Below the pieces are notes generated by a model. That model was not told where the DNA came from and did no database searches. It saw only the letters and a program-made list of their open reading frames with translations. A stretch of DNA of 64,000 nucleotides, taken from positions 3,227,195 to 3,291,194 of the forward strand of contig NC_011138.3 in the NCBI RefSeq assembly GCF_000020585.3. The letters are read 5' to 3'. Below, one piece after another: positions 17,212 through 26,016 of the stretch (position 1 is the stretch's first letter; each line of letters opens with the position of its first letter). Both the position numbers and the translations under genes were made by a program. This DNA is from Alteromonas mediterranea DE (lineage in GTDB: Bacteria; Pseudomonadota; Gammaproteobacteria; Enterobacterales; Alteromonadaceae).

Positions 17212-17737
17212 TTGGCTTTCTCCCTAGGTCCTTGATCTTGGAACCGAGAGAACTACCGAAATGAAAATTGATAATATCCTGGCGTTCTTTAAGTAACGAG
17301 TTCAGCATGAACCCTGTTAGGTTGCCGAGTGCAATTAAGATCTCACTATTACCCTGCAAAAAATACATAGCCAAGATATTCAGAGCAAAAAGAATCAACG
17401 CTAGAGGCAGATTATACTTGGTGACATTGTCCGCTATTTTGTCAGCGCCCATTGCGTTTTTGGCGTACATCTCTCGGGCAGACTGTACGTTGGCGAGGTC
17501 TATCCGTTCCTGCACCCACTTGTCTTCTAGCAAAGCCTGCTGGAATTTAAGCTGGTAATCAGAATTAATAGCCATTACATCTTTGGCTTCTATTTCGTTG
17601 TCACTGCCTGTTACTTTTATAGCAGTTTCTACGACCTTAGATGCGACTTTCGCTTCGTCATCTTTACCGAATAGCTTTAAAATGTCTGGCGCGTACTGCG
17701 CCAAACCTAATGCTACGCTCAACAATGGTGCTGGCAT
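17204..17737 (-). CDS. Probable holin
   Basis: 177 residues with a soluble N-terminal half and two hydrophobic segments, LPLALILFALNILAMYFLQ (about 110-128) and ILIALGNLTGFMLNSLL (133-149), ending in a basic tail (KIKDLGRKPSV). The layout resembles the 3TM/GTA-type holins. Its position immediately before the M15 endolysin supports the role. Sequence alone does not prove pore formation. Confidence 0.65.
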   Translation of the reverse strand: MPAPLLSVALGLAQYAPDILKLFGKDDEAKVASKVVETAIKVTGSDNEIEAKDVMAINSDYQLKFQQALLEDKWVQERIDLANVQSAREMYAKNAMGADKIADNVTKYNLPLALILFALNILAMYFLQGNSEILIALGNLTGFMLNSLLKERQDIINFHFGSSLGSKIKDLGRKPSV

Positions 17738-17742
17738 AAGTA

Positions 17743-18180
17743 TTACCCCGCTTCTTGGAGTGTCGATATTATCTTAACTTTCTCCAAGAAAACCGGTGGC
17801 AGCTTATGGCCGTCTTCCGTAATTACGACTAATTGGTGCATGCCCTGACCGTTAAAATCAAGGAGCGCATCGTCGATGTGTATTAATATTTTACCATCTT
17901 TAAAGGACACACCGCTAGTCATGTCTGCTGTTATTTTAACCTCTCCGAGTTGGTCAGCCAGCGAGTAGAAAGCCTCTCTGAACAAGTCAGTGCTCACTGC
18001 GGTTCCGTCTTTGTATTGCACAGTACAGACTAAAAAGTTATCTGAAAAATCAAACAAAGTGACCGGGGTGTATTTTACCTTCACCCCGTCAACTAAGCCC
18101 ACGATAGGAGTGTAGTAAGGAAGTTCGTACGAACCGAACTCCCCCGATACATTCCAACTACCTGATACGTTCCACGCCAT
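17743..18180 (-). CDS. Small protein downstream of the spike genes
   Basis: I do not recognise this 145-residue protein. It is beta-rich with an N-terminal pseudo-repeat (WNVSGSWNVSG). The start codon shares one base with the stop of the preceding spike gene, and it is followed after 5 bases by the holin gene. A tail-fibre accessory or assembly chaperone is plausible from position. Confidence 0.7.
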   Translation of the reverse strand: MAWNVSGSWNVSGEFGSYELPYYTPIVGLVDGVKVKYTPVTLFDFSDNFLVCTVQYKDGTAVSTDLFREAFYSLADQLGEVKITADMTSGVSFKDGKILIHIDDALLDFNGQGMHQLVVITEDGHKLPPVFLEKVKIISTLQEAG

Positions 18181-21100
18181 TATTGTATTACCCCATAAAA
18201 CGCGCCCCCGGTTTGAGGGTAATTACTACCTAACCAAAGACCCACGATCTGGGTTCCAGATTCTAGGTCCGAGGTTTCAAGCGTTAGCACATCATTTGAA
18301 AATGTTGCTGGGCCGCTAAATACTGGCGTTGTTAAATCATTAGGTTCAAACAACACAATATCGTAGGTGCCTGATCCAGAACCTTTAATAGTTACACTCA
18401 GAGTCTGGGTTGTGGGTTCTAGAACCTGGGCTGCAACAGAAATGTCCACGTAAACAGGTGCCGAATCTACGCCGTCATCATCAGTGACAATAAGCTCTAA
18501 CGTTACTGTTTGAGCAGTATCAGACACCGGTGAAGTAAAGCTGATGTTTTCAGCGGTAGTGCTTGATAACACTACACCACTGTTAGTAGTTTCACGCCAC
18601 TTGTAACCTACTATTGTACCATCACCATCAGAACTACCAGATGCGCTAACTTGCACTAATACACCAGCCGCTACTGACTGATCGGGGCCAGCGTTTGCTA
18701 CTGGGGGTTGGTTTATTTCTTCGCTAACAATAACAGTTTGCGTTGCTGAACCTACGTTACCCGCCGCGTCTGTTGCGGTTGCCGTTACAGTGTATGTGCC
18801 AGCGGTGCTAGTATTAACAGGATTTGAAACAGTCGGTGTTAGTGTTCCATCGTTCGCATCAATAGCTGTGACTTGTGGGGTATATGAGTCACCTACTGTT
18901 AGCGTTATGGTACTGCCACCTACAAACGTGATTTGTGGGGGCGTACTATCCACTTCTTCGGTGATAACAAACTCTACATCATCACTGGTACTACCTTGGG
19001 CGTTAGTTGCTGTTAGACGTAGGTTATGAACACCAGCTTCATCGAACGTTACCGTGGGGTTTAAGATAGTTGTATCCGAAAAGATGGGAGTTTGACCTGT
19101 GGTACAAGTCCAGACCAAACTATCATAATCACTGGCTGTACCATTTAACTGAAACGAATCCCCAACCATACCAGCATCATTTACCCCTGCATTAACGGTT
19201 GGTGTTGTTGCGCCTCTAGCTTCATTTGAATAAGAGTTAACGGTGATTTCTTCAATTTCCATCGAAGTGTTTTCACCGCTAGGAGTGCTAAAGTTCATAG
19301 CTAGGGCCAGTGGTTGTGATATATCTAAGCTTTCTAGTGTAAATTCGTTTATCACACTAACACCACCGAGAATATGAACTACTCTCGTAGCGGGGAAAAT
19401 TCTAATCCCGTATACAATCCTTGAAGTGTAATATTCTCTCTGGCTGTCTGCTTGGGTGCGGTCGTAACTGCCAACAGTTTTACGAGTATCATGCTCTTTG
19501 CTTGCAACGCCATCAGACAAAACGTTATAAATAAGACTCCCATTTTCTTTGGTCCAAATGAATCTCGCAGCGTTTGACGGAGATGCGGGGTCGTCAAAAA
19601 AACCAATTTCGCCGTAAATGTCTTGCACATCGGTCTGCGCCTGTCTTTTAAATTTAACTTCTAATACGTCATAATCTAAAAGGTTAAACGTGCCGAAATT
19701 TATAACGTTGGAGTCTCCATTCGCGTTTAACGGGAATTCTAACAATCCATCTTGGTTTGTTGTTGGATTGCTGGTAGCTGTCATTCCAGAAGTGTTATTG
19801 CTATTTACACGTAATAGCTCAGTTTTATTCGATAGAGGCTGAATTATCGACCAATCGTAATCTATCTCGGCAACGTCTAGCATTGCGATTACGGTGTCGT
19901 TGTTTTGCGCTTTACCACGGTAGAAACCATAAAGTTTCCCTTCGTACTCTACTTCGCTGTAATGCGTTATTTCCCCATCGTCAAAAGATCCATCAGCGCC
20001 CAACTCAACAAAATTATTTGGCAAAGAAACGATGTTGAAGTTTTCATCAACTAACACCTCTATCGGCTTTAAAGGTATTCCATCGCCTCCCGTAACTACG
20101 TCTTTTCTGATGTTTACAGATAAACGGTAATACGGCCCATCTTTTCTAAGAGTGGAAATATTGCTAAGCATAATTACCCAATTTACATTCCACCCCGAAG
20201 CGGCACCTGCGTATATTACTTCGGGGTGACGACTTCGGTCGAACATGGTTATTATTTCATAAGCTTCGGGGTCTTCAATGTCGTTAGTGCCGTATATGAC
20301 CTCTGAAGGACCGCGAGAAGGATCGCCTCCACCATGAGTAGCATTAACCAAAAACTCATAGGGTTGCGAAGGAATGGGGTTTTTGATTATATTCGCGTAA
20401 CCCGTATGCATAGTCCCTTGTTCTTTATTAGCATCATAACTAAGTAACGGAGAAACAACACTCGTGAAATCAATACCGTTAAAACCTTTAGCTAATGATG
20501 TGCCTTGGTCTACATTCCCCGCAGAATTAGAATTTAAAATGTTGTGTGTAAATAAATATACCGTTCCGTTACTAGTAATAACCGAGGGCGTTTCACTGGG
20601 GGCCGCGCTTTCTGTAAATATGGGATTTGTTTTCTTAGCTATGTGGTCAAACTCAGAACGATTAGACACATTTTGCCATTCTTCCCACGCGGCAGTTTCT
20701 GTAGGCTCCCCTAATTCAGCGTTATAAACGCGAACATAAATCCCCGTAGTGACGTTCGCGGGTGCGTGGTCAGGTGAGGTATACATAATGAGAGGGTATT
20801 TAGTAGAAGGCCAGTTAGGTATTGTGTCTCCACGGACAACGGTAGGCCAGTATTCTGAGTACAAACCTATGTCAGCCATTGCGCTATGCAGAGGTACAAT
20901 TTGCCCTAATTTTGTTGCGCTCAACCCTTTACCAGTATGAACCAACGATACAGGCTCTTCGGTTTGGTAAGACATCCAGTTAATAGCTATTGTAGAGTCA
21001 TCGGTTTTGAAGCCAGTTTTACCTTGCCCACTTAAAAAGCTGTCGTCGGTTTCAGCTGCAAGCTCATCGTTCAAAAAGAAGCGTATTCTTTCATTTGTTA

Positions 21101-21476
21101 CTTTAACTTTTAACTTGTTAGCATTTGACTGGTATATAGAGTCTTTATTTACGTCTACTACGGTATTATTCACGCCATTAACTTTTTTGATTAATCGGCA
21201 TCGCCCGGTTTCTCCATCGGTAACTACAACAAGCCAGTTGTTGTTTTCATCTACATAACGAACCATGAAACCATATTGCTTATTATTTCCTGACGGCTCT
21301 TCGGCGTACATTTCAAAAACGCCGTTTGACACGGAATCGTCAAAAATGAAAAAGTTACTTGAAACCGGAGAAGATACATAAGCTTTCCCCCCGTTGATTA
21401 CTAGGTTATTGCTTACTGCGGTTATACCAGCAACAGAGGTTGTACCGTCTGGGTAATTAAAGCGCTCTAATGCCAT
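18180..21476 (-). CDS. Multidomain receptor-binding/spike protein with PKD-like domains
   Basis: 1098 residues. Residues 1-170 look like a concanavalin/LamG-type jelly roll (FNYPDGTTSVAG, GYGFMVRY-like strands). The middle, about 185-620, is rich in repeated strands and Trp/His, like a beta-propeller glycosidase or lectin. The C-terminal 350 residues hold immunoglobulin-like modules: a PKD-type domain, a DUF5011-type domain (DSTPPQITFVGGSTITLTVG) and another PKD-type domain (NQPPVANAGPDQS). Such modules are typical of carbohydrate-binding phage adhesins. Follows the tailspike gene by 11 bases. Enzymatic activity is not established. Confidence 0.7.
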   Translation of the reverse strand: MALERFNYPDGTTSVAGITAVSNNLVINGGKAYVSSPVSSNFFIFDDSVSNGVFEMYAEEPSGNNKQYGFMVRYVDENNNWLVVVTDGETGRCRLIKKVNGVNNTVVDVNKDSIYQSNANKLKVKVTNERIRFFLNDELAAETDDSFLSGQGKTGFKTDDSTIAINWMSYQTEEPVSLVHTGKGLSATKLGQIVPLHSAMADIGLYSEYWPTVVRGDTIPNWPSTKYPLIMYTSPDHAPANVTTGIYVRVYNAELGEPTETAAWEEWQNVSNRSEFDHIAKKTNPIFTESAAPSETPSVITSNGTVYLFTHNILNSNSAGNVDQGTSLAKGFNGIDFTSVVSPLLSYDANKEQGTMHTGYANIIKNPIPSQPYEFLVNATHGGGDPSRGPSEVIYGTNDIEDPEAYEIITMFDRSRHPEVIYAGAASGWNVNWVIMLSNISTLRKDGPYYRLSVNIRKDVVTGGDGIPLKPIEVLVDENFNIVSLPNNFVELGADGSFDDGEITHYSEVEYEGKLYGFYRGKAQNNDTVIAMLDVAEIDYDWSIIQPLSNKTELLRVNSNNTSGMTATSNPTTNQDGLLEFPLNANGDSNVINFGTFNLLDYDVLEVKFKRQAQTDVQDIYGEIGFFDDPASPSNAARFIWTKENGSLIYNVLSDGVASKEHDTRKTVGSYDRTQADSQREYYTSRIVYGIRIFPATRVVHILGGVSVINEFTLESLDISQPLALAMNFSTPSGENTSMEIEEITVNSYSNEARGATTPTVNAGVNDAGMVGDSFQLNGTASDYDSLVWTCTTGQTPIFSDTTILNPTVTFDEAGVHNLRLTATNAQGSTSDDVEFVITEEVDSTPPQITFVGGSTITLTVGDSYTPQVTAIDANDGTLTPTVSNPVNTSTAGTYTVTATATDAAGNVGSATQTVIVSEEINQPPVANAGPDQSVAAGVLVQVSASGSSDGDGTIVGYKWRETTNSGVVLSSTTAENISFTSPVSDTAQTVTLELIVTDDDGVDSAPVYVDISVAAQVLEPTTQTLSVTIKGSGSGTYDIVLFEPNDLTTPVFSGPATFSNDVLTLETSDLESGTQIVGLWLGSNYPQTGGAFYGVIQ

Positions 21477-21487
21477 TTTTATTCTCT

Positions 21488-24379
21488 CTATACTGTAATT
21501 GAAATTGTGTTAGACCACGCGCCTATGAGCGCACCGTTTAGGCAACGGCATCTGATCTGGTATGTGCCTGAAGTAAAAGAAAGTGCACGTTTGAAACAAC
21601 CAACAACCCCAGGCAAACCTACGTTAGGAACGGATAAAGGTGACCAACTAGAACCACCATTGTTTGATACCTCAAATTCCATATCTGTCATAGCTGCTCG
21701 GCAAAGGTCTTTCATTGTTGGGTAAGTTTTCAATACGTGAACAAGTTTTGGACGTATTCTTACAGGACTGTAAGTGCTATATGTACCGAACTCTTTAGGC
21801 TGATTTTGAAGCTGGTCTGTACTAACGCAGCGAACACCATCTACCGCACAATTCCATATTTCTATGTATGGGCTAGAGTGACTAGGTGAAAATACTTCAC
21901 GTACACCTGATGTTCTAACGAACTCGGTATTAGCAACCGTAGCTGAACCTTTAGAGTGGGTACGAAGCATCTTACAAGCACCCTCGTAACGCGAGTGATT
22001 TACTTCAGAACGCTTTTTCAAGTCGGTCACTGCGTCAGAGCTGTTTTTTAAATCACAACCATAAATATTTACGGAGTATTTAAAAGCTTCTTCACCGCTG
22101 TAAGCGCCATTGACTACGAAGCAATCAGAATTGCCAAATCGACTGTTATAGTTACCAAAATTCGAATCGAGCAATAAATCGACATCACAAAAATGTAGTT
22201 GTTGCTCTTTAACGAAAGGACCATACAAATCGCCAGTCACAGCCGTTTGCCATGTTTCTTGCTCGCCTTCGTAACCACCAATAAAATCCATTTTGTATAC
22301 TTCAAGCGACTCCGCGCCACGAAGGTTAATTCCATTCCTGCGGTTTCTAACTGTTACGTTCTCAGCAAGATAATGGGCTGTTGGGTTGTTGCTTCTATGA
22401 CCATCACGCTCGTTCTGTTCAAGGACACCCGACAAGTAAATATCTGCGGTATACAGGTCTTTAAGCCTTGTAACAGGTAGCACATCGAACATTAAATTAA
22501 CGTCATTGCCGTTAACCGTGACGCTTAATTCTGGTACTGCTGGCGTTTCGGTTCTTAGCAGTTTACGCACGTAGATATTTTGGACGTTACCCTTGTAGCC
22601 GCTGGCTGTGATTTGAACTTGGGTAGCGTTAGCTGGCGCACGAATAAGCCAAACCTCAGTACCTTCTAAGTTGTGGCTGTATTGGCCTACTGCACTACCG
22701 ATTTTAGGCGTGACTGAACCGCTTTCTATGTCTACCAACTTCAAAGAGATTTGATAAACCTCACCTTCTTCAAAGGTGTAGCTAGCGCTCAAAGGGTTAC
22801 TTGTACTGTTTGCATAATAGTTACCGCCGCTCTTAGTCCAGCCGCTACCGGTAAAACCCTCTGGCTGAACCACTTTGGCACCTACTTCGGGAGAAGGAAG
22901 TATTTTGAAGCGGTGCATATAGATAAAGTTTTCAGTGCTGTATCTGAAGTAATCGATAGCTTCTTCACCCGGGTCTAGGTGCAACCAATTATCTAAAGGC
23001 ATGTACCTTAAAGAACCATCACCTGTAGGCACGATTCTCGCCCCACTAGGCAAATCAATCTGGCTAGAAAAAGCATTCTCAGTACCTTGCACTGATACCG
23101 CATTATCCATTTGAGGTATGTGCATGTAAGGCAGCGACAGTGTTTTGTTTGCGTATACAGGTAGTACATCATCGGTTACTGTGGCTTTTACACCCCGCCA
23201 ACTTTCACCTTCACTTAAAACTACGGTTTCATTATATAAATTACCGTTAACAGTCACGTTGTTTAGTATGAAAGTACAATTACCACGAGCGTATACAAAA
23301 GGCAGGGGTGCTAAGGCTTTATAGTCACCACCGTTTATCGTAATTGTTGAACCTTCATACCCTACAACTACGCCTAAGCCACTGGTTTCATCCAAGTTGC
23401 AGCCACAGTTATTAAGTTCACCGTCTTTTTTAAACTCGTAAGCGAAACCATCACCCTGTATTCTTCGCGTCCATGAAACCATACAATCTCTAGCGGTAGA
23501 AGTTTCAGAAAAATGAATACCCTTACAATCGTAGCTTGACGTTAAACCCTTAACATCAACGGGGCATTCAAACCTAAAGCCTTCGTCACTGAAACCCTGA
23601 GTCTCGACATACCGAACAACCGCTTTAGAACCTTGCTCCAAATGAACACCGATGAAAGGCGTAGGGTTTTCGGCAAAAAGGTTATTCTCGTTTATAATTT
23701 TACCGCCAACGATTTCTATTTCAGAGTGACCGGCCCTTACTGCAATACCAATATCGCCTGAGCCGGTAATATCGAAACCCTGCATTGATACATTGCTCGA
23801 ACCGATTGGTATGTCTAGCGCTTTTAGTAACGTCTTAATAAACGTTAAACTTCTCAAAACCCAATCAAACATGCGATACCCCCGAGTATCGATTAATCCC
23901 GCGTTGCTTAAAATGGCACCGTGTATTTCAGTGCCTCGATTGTCTTTGGTAAGTGTTAAGAAGTTTTGTGAGTCTTTAAGTTTTACGCTGTAAAAACGAT
24001 GATAATCAGCGCTAAGTAAAATAAACTCAGCCGGTGCGTTTATAATCCACGGTGAATGATTATCTAAACTCGTGTCTATTTCGCTTTCACCAACTTGCAA
24101 ACCAAAGTAAAACGAGAACCATGCGCCTTCTGTGGCTTCATCAATATCGAAATTCCAAGGCGCGGTTCTAGGGACCCAATCGCGCACTTCAGAAGGGTGA
24201 GCTCCTATATAAAAATTATCACCGCGTTCTATGCGGTAGTTCGGGTTTTCACCCTCACTGTCGTTATATATGCGGTGGTAAACTTCATTTATATCTTGAA
24301 CAGGGTTGCTGTCGGACCACTCTTCACCGTCCGTCCATCCGTCATAGGCAAGTAGGTTTACATCAAACAATCTATCCAT
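21488..24379 (-). CDS. Right-handed beta-helix tailspike
   Basis: 963 residues with repeated short strands and Asn/Gly turns (FDITGSGDIGIAVRAG, VEIVGGKIINENN-like) in about residues 180-400 and again at 690-850, the look of parallel beta-helix spikes that bind and often cut surface polysaccharide. The region between, near 550-640, resembles a carbohydrate-binding jelly roll. Its start overlaps the end of the fibre gene by 8 bases. The enzyme class cannot be read by eye. Confidence 0.75.
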   Translation of the reverse strand: MDRLFDVNLLAYDGWTDGEEWSDSNPVQDINEVYHRIYNDSEGENPNYRIERGDNFYIGAHPSEVRDWVPRTAPWNFDIDEATEGAWFSFYFGLQVGESEIDTSLDNHSPWIINAPAEFILLSADYHRFYSVKLKDSQNFLTLTKDNRGTEIHGAILSNAGLIDTRGYRMFDWVLRSLTFIKTLLKALDIPIGSSNVSMQGFDITGSGDIGIAVRAGHSEIEIVGGKIINENNLFAENPTPFIGVHLEQGSKAVVRYVETQGFSDEGFRFECPVDVKGLTSSYDCKGIHFSETSTARDCMVSWTRRIQGDGFAYEFKKDGELNNCGCNLDETSGLGVVVGYEGSTITINGGDYKALAPLPFVYARGNCTFILNNVTVNGNLYNETVVLSEGESWRGVKATVTDDVLPVYANKTLSLPYMHIPQMDNAVSVQGTENAFSSQIDLPSGARIVPTGDGSLRYMPLDNWLHLDPGEEAIDYFRYSTENFIYMHRFKILPSPEVGAKVVQPEGFTGSGWTKSGGNYYANSTSNPLSASYTFEEGEVYQISLKLVDIESGSVTPKIGSAVGQYSHNLEGTEVWLIRAPANATQVQITASGYKGNVQNIYVRKLLRTETPAVPELSVTVNGNDVNLMFDVLPVTRLKDLYTADIYLSGVLEQNERDGHRSNNPTAHYLAENVTVRNRRNGINLRGAESLEVYKMDFIGGYEGEQETWQTAVTGDLYGPFVKEQQLHFCDVDLLLDSNFGNYNSRFGNSDCFVVNGAYSGEEAFKYSVNIYGCDLKNSSDAVTDLKKRSEVNHSRYEGACKMLRTHSKGSATVANTEFVRTSGVREVFSPSHSSPYIEIWNCAVDGVRCVSTDQLQNQPKEFGTYSTYSPVRIRPKLVHVLKTYPTMKDLCRAAMTDMEFEVSNNGGSSWSPLSVPNVGLPGVVGCFKRALSFTSGTYQIRCRCLNGALIGAWSNTISITV

Positions 24380-25955
24380 AATGGGGTATTCTCATTTTGA
24401 GCGATTCCACAAGAATAGTGGCGCTTATTGGGCTATTAGGATTTGTGCGCTTTAAATAAATGCGCTCATCAGCGATAAACCGAGAAGGACCAGAGAAGTA
24501 AATACGGTTCGGATTTGCGTTAGAAACTGTTACAGCTATAGAGCCTCTTAAATTTGAAACATCTAAGATTATTTCAAACTGAAAATCGTCAAAACCGTCA
24601 CCAAAAAACCTTAATGCGTCTGTGCTACCATCAGCTTCAGTAACAGTAAACACGCGGGGGTTATTTGTATCCTGTGCCCAGCTTGGCCCAATTTCATCTA
24701 ACGTGTCAGGGAACATATCTTCGCTGTACCAATAGCCATCAGCCTTTTGGTAGAACGTTCTAAAAGGTGATCGTAATGTACCGAAAGCCACATCGAATTT
24801 GGCATTGAGTGAGCCCACATTGGATTGGTTTACATCAAATTGATGCCAACCGGTGTCTAGTTCGATGTACTCAATAATCCCTTCAAAATACTGGCTATTA
24901 AATTCACCTATTTTGTATAAAGGGTCTTCTTCGAGGATTGTGGTTTCGTACTCATACCATTGGTGATTCGCTAGCGTTGGGTTATTAGGCAAACCTAAGC
25001 CCCCATTACCCATCGGATATACGCGCATTTTGATATTGCCGCTGTACGCATTATTGTTATTGAAGCGAAGTATCAAGCCACGATAAAAAATAGGGAAAGC
25101 ACGACTGGCAATAGTAGTAGTAATAGTGAACCAGCTATCAGTCAGTGCTACATGAACCTCTCCACGTACATCATCAAACTGGATCATGCGCTTGTTGTTA
25201 GGTGATTCGGTTGGACGTACTTCGGTTTTCGTTAGTGTCGGATAGTCAGTTAGACGCTGGGTTAAACTTTGCTCGCGATTTATACGAGGGCTAATTGCCA
25301 GCGATTTCTTATCCTGTGTCACTGACTCAGGTAATTGCTCATCTGATACCGTACCAGTCACTTCCTGGAACTCAGGCCAGCGTGTTGCAGTTTCCGGTTT
25401 ATCGGTTACTTCTATCCACGTATGCCCGTGCTGAGACGGAGTAAAAGACATGGGTTTGTTAAGAATAGCCGACCAGTAAATATCTCCATACCCACCGCCT
25501 ATTTCGCCATCGGCGATATCCGCAAAAAGATTCTCTAAACCAACAGGGGTGAATATGTTTCTCTGGCCACCGTTACCGTCATCTATTGCATAACGATCTT
25601 CAGTGGCATTGACCCAGTTATAGAATTCAAATTTTTGTTGTAATAACTGGAATTGGAAATTAACGAAATCAGATGCTAGTCCAGCGTTCGTTTGCCGCGC
25701 AAACGACTTTTCAATGGTATAAGTCGCATCTGATAAATCAGCTTCTTCGAAAGGCTGTTCAGATATAAGCGTGCGGATCAAAAGTGTAGAATCATCTACC
25801 ACTTCATAAATGCGATAGTATTTATTACCGCCGTCAAACGTTATCAGGCTGTTAGCTTGTACTAGCCCGATAGTTTTAAAGTATGTATCAGTACCAGTAA
25901 CAGTGTTGCTTCCTTGGCTAACCGAAACCGTACCTGATTGGTACGTTTGACTCAC
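24372..25955 (-). CDS. Tail fibre or spike-anchoring protein
   Basis: 527 residues. The N-terminus (SQTYQSGTVSVSQGSNTVTG) is typical of podovirus tail adaptors that plug fibres into the tail; about residues 165-190 carry a DIYWSAILNKPMSF segment and an HGHTW motif common in fibre proteins. The rest is beta-rich. It starts with GTG at 25955, 13 bases beyond an operator, and so heads the spike-lysis transcription unit. Confidence 0.75.
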   Translation of the reverse strand: MSQTYQSGTVSVSQGSNTVTGTDTYFKTIGLVQANSLITFDGGNKYYRIYEVVDDSTLLIRTLISEQPFEEADLSDATYTIEKSFARQTNAGLASDFVNFQFQLLQQKFEFYNWVNATEDRYAIDDGNGGQRNIFTPVGLENLFADIADGEIGGGYGDIYWSAILNKPMSFTPSQHGHTWIEVTDKPETATRWPEFQEVTGTVSDEQLPESVTQDKKSLAISPRINREQSLTQRLTDYPTLTKTEVRPTESPNNKRMIQFDDVRGEVHVALTDSWFTITTTIASRAFPIFYRGLILRFNNNNAYSGNIKMRVYPMGNGGLGLPNNPTLANHQWYEYETTILEEDPLYKIGEFNSQYFEGIIEYIELDTGWHQFDVNQSNVGSLNAKFDVAFGTLRSPFRTFYQKADGYWYSEDMFPDTLDEIGPSWAQDTNNPRVFTVTEADGSTDALRFFGDGFDDFQFEIILDVSNLRGSIAVTVSNANPNRIYFSGPSRFIADERIYLKRTNPNSPISATILVESLKMRIPHYG

Positions 25956-25968
25956 GATTAAACCTAAA

Positions 25969-25985
25969 TATAATTATTGATTATA
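25969..25985. promoter_or_regulatory. Phage operator (TATAATTA-T-TGATTATA)
   Basis: One mismatch from the consensus. It lies 13 bases upstream of the GTG of the fibre gene, and heads the unit that runs through the spikes to the lysis genes. On the minus strand it is preceded by GGTAAAA, as at other late sites. Confidence 0.72.
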
Positions 25986-26016
25986 TTTTACCATCCTGAT
26001 TTGGTTTGTGAATCAT

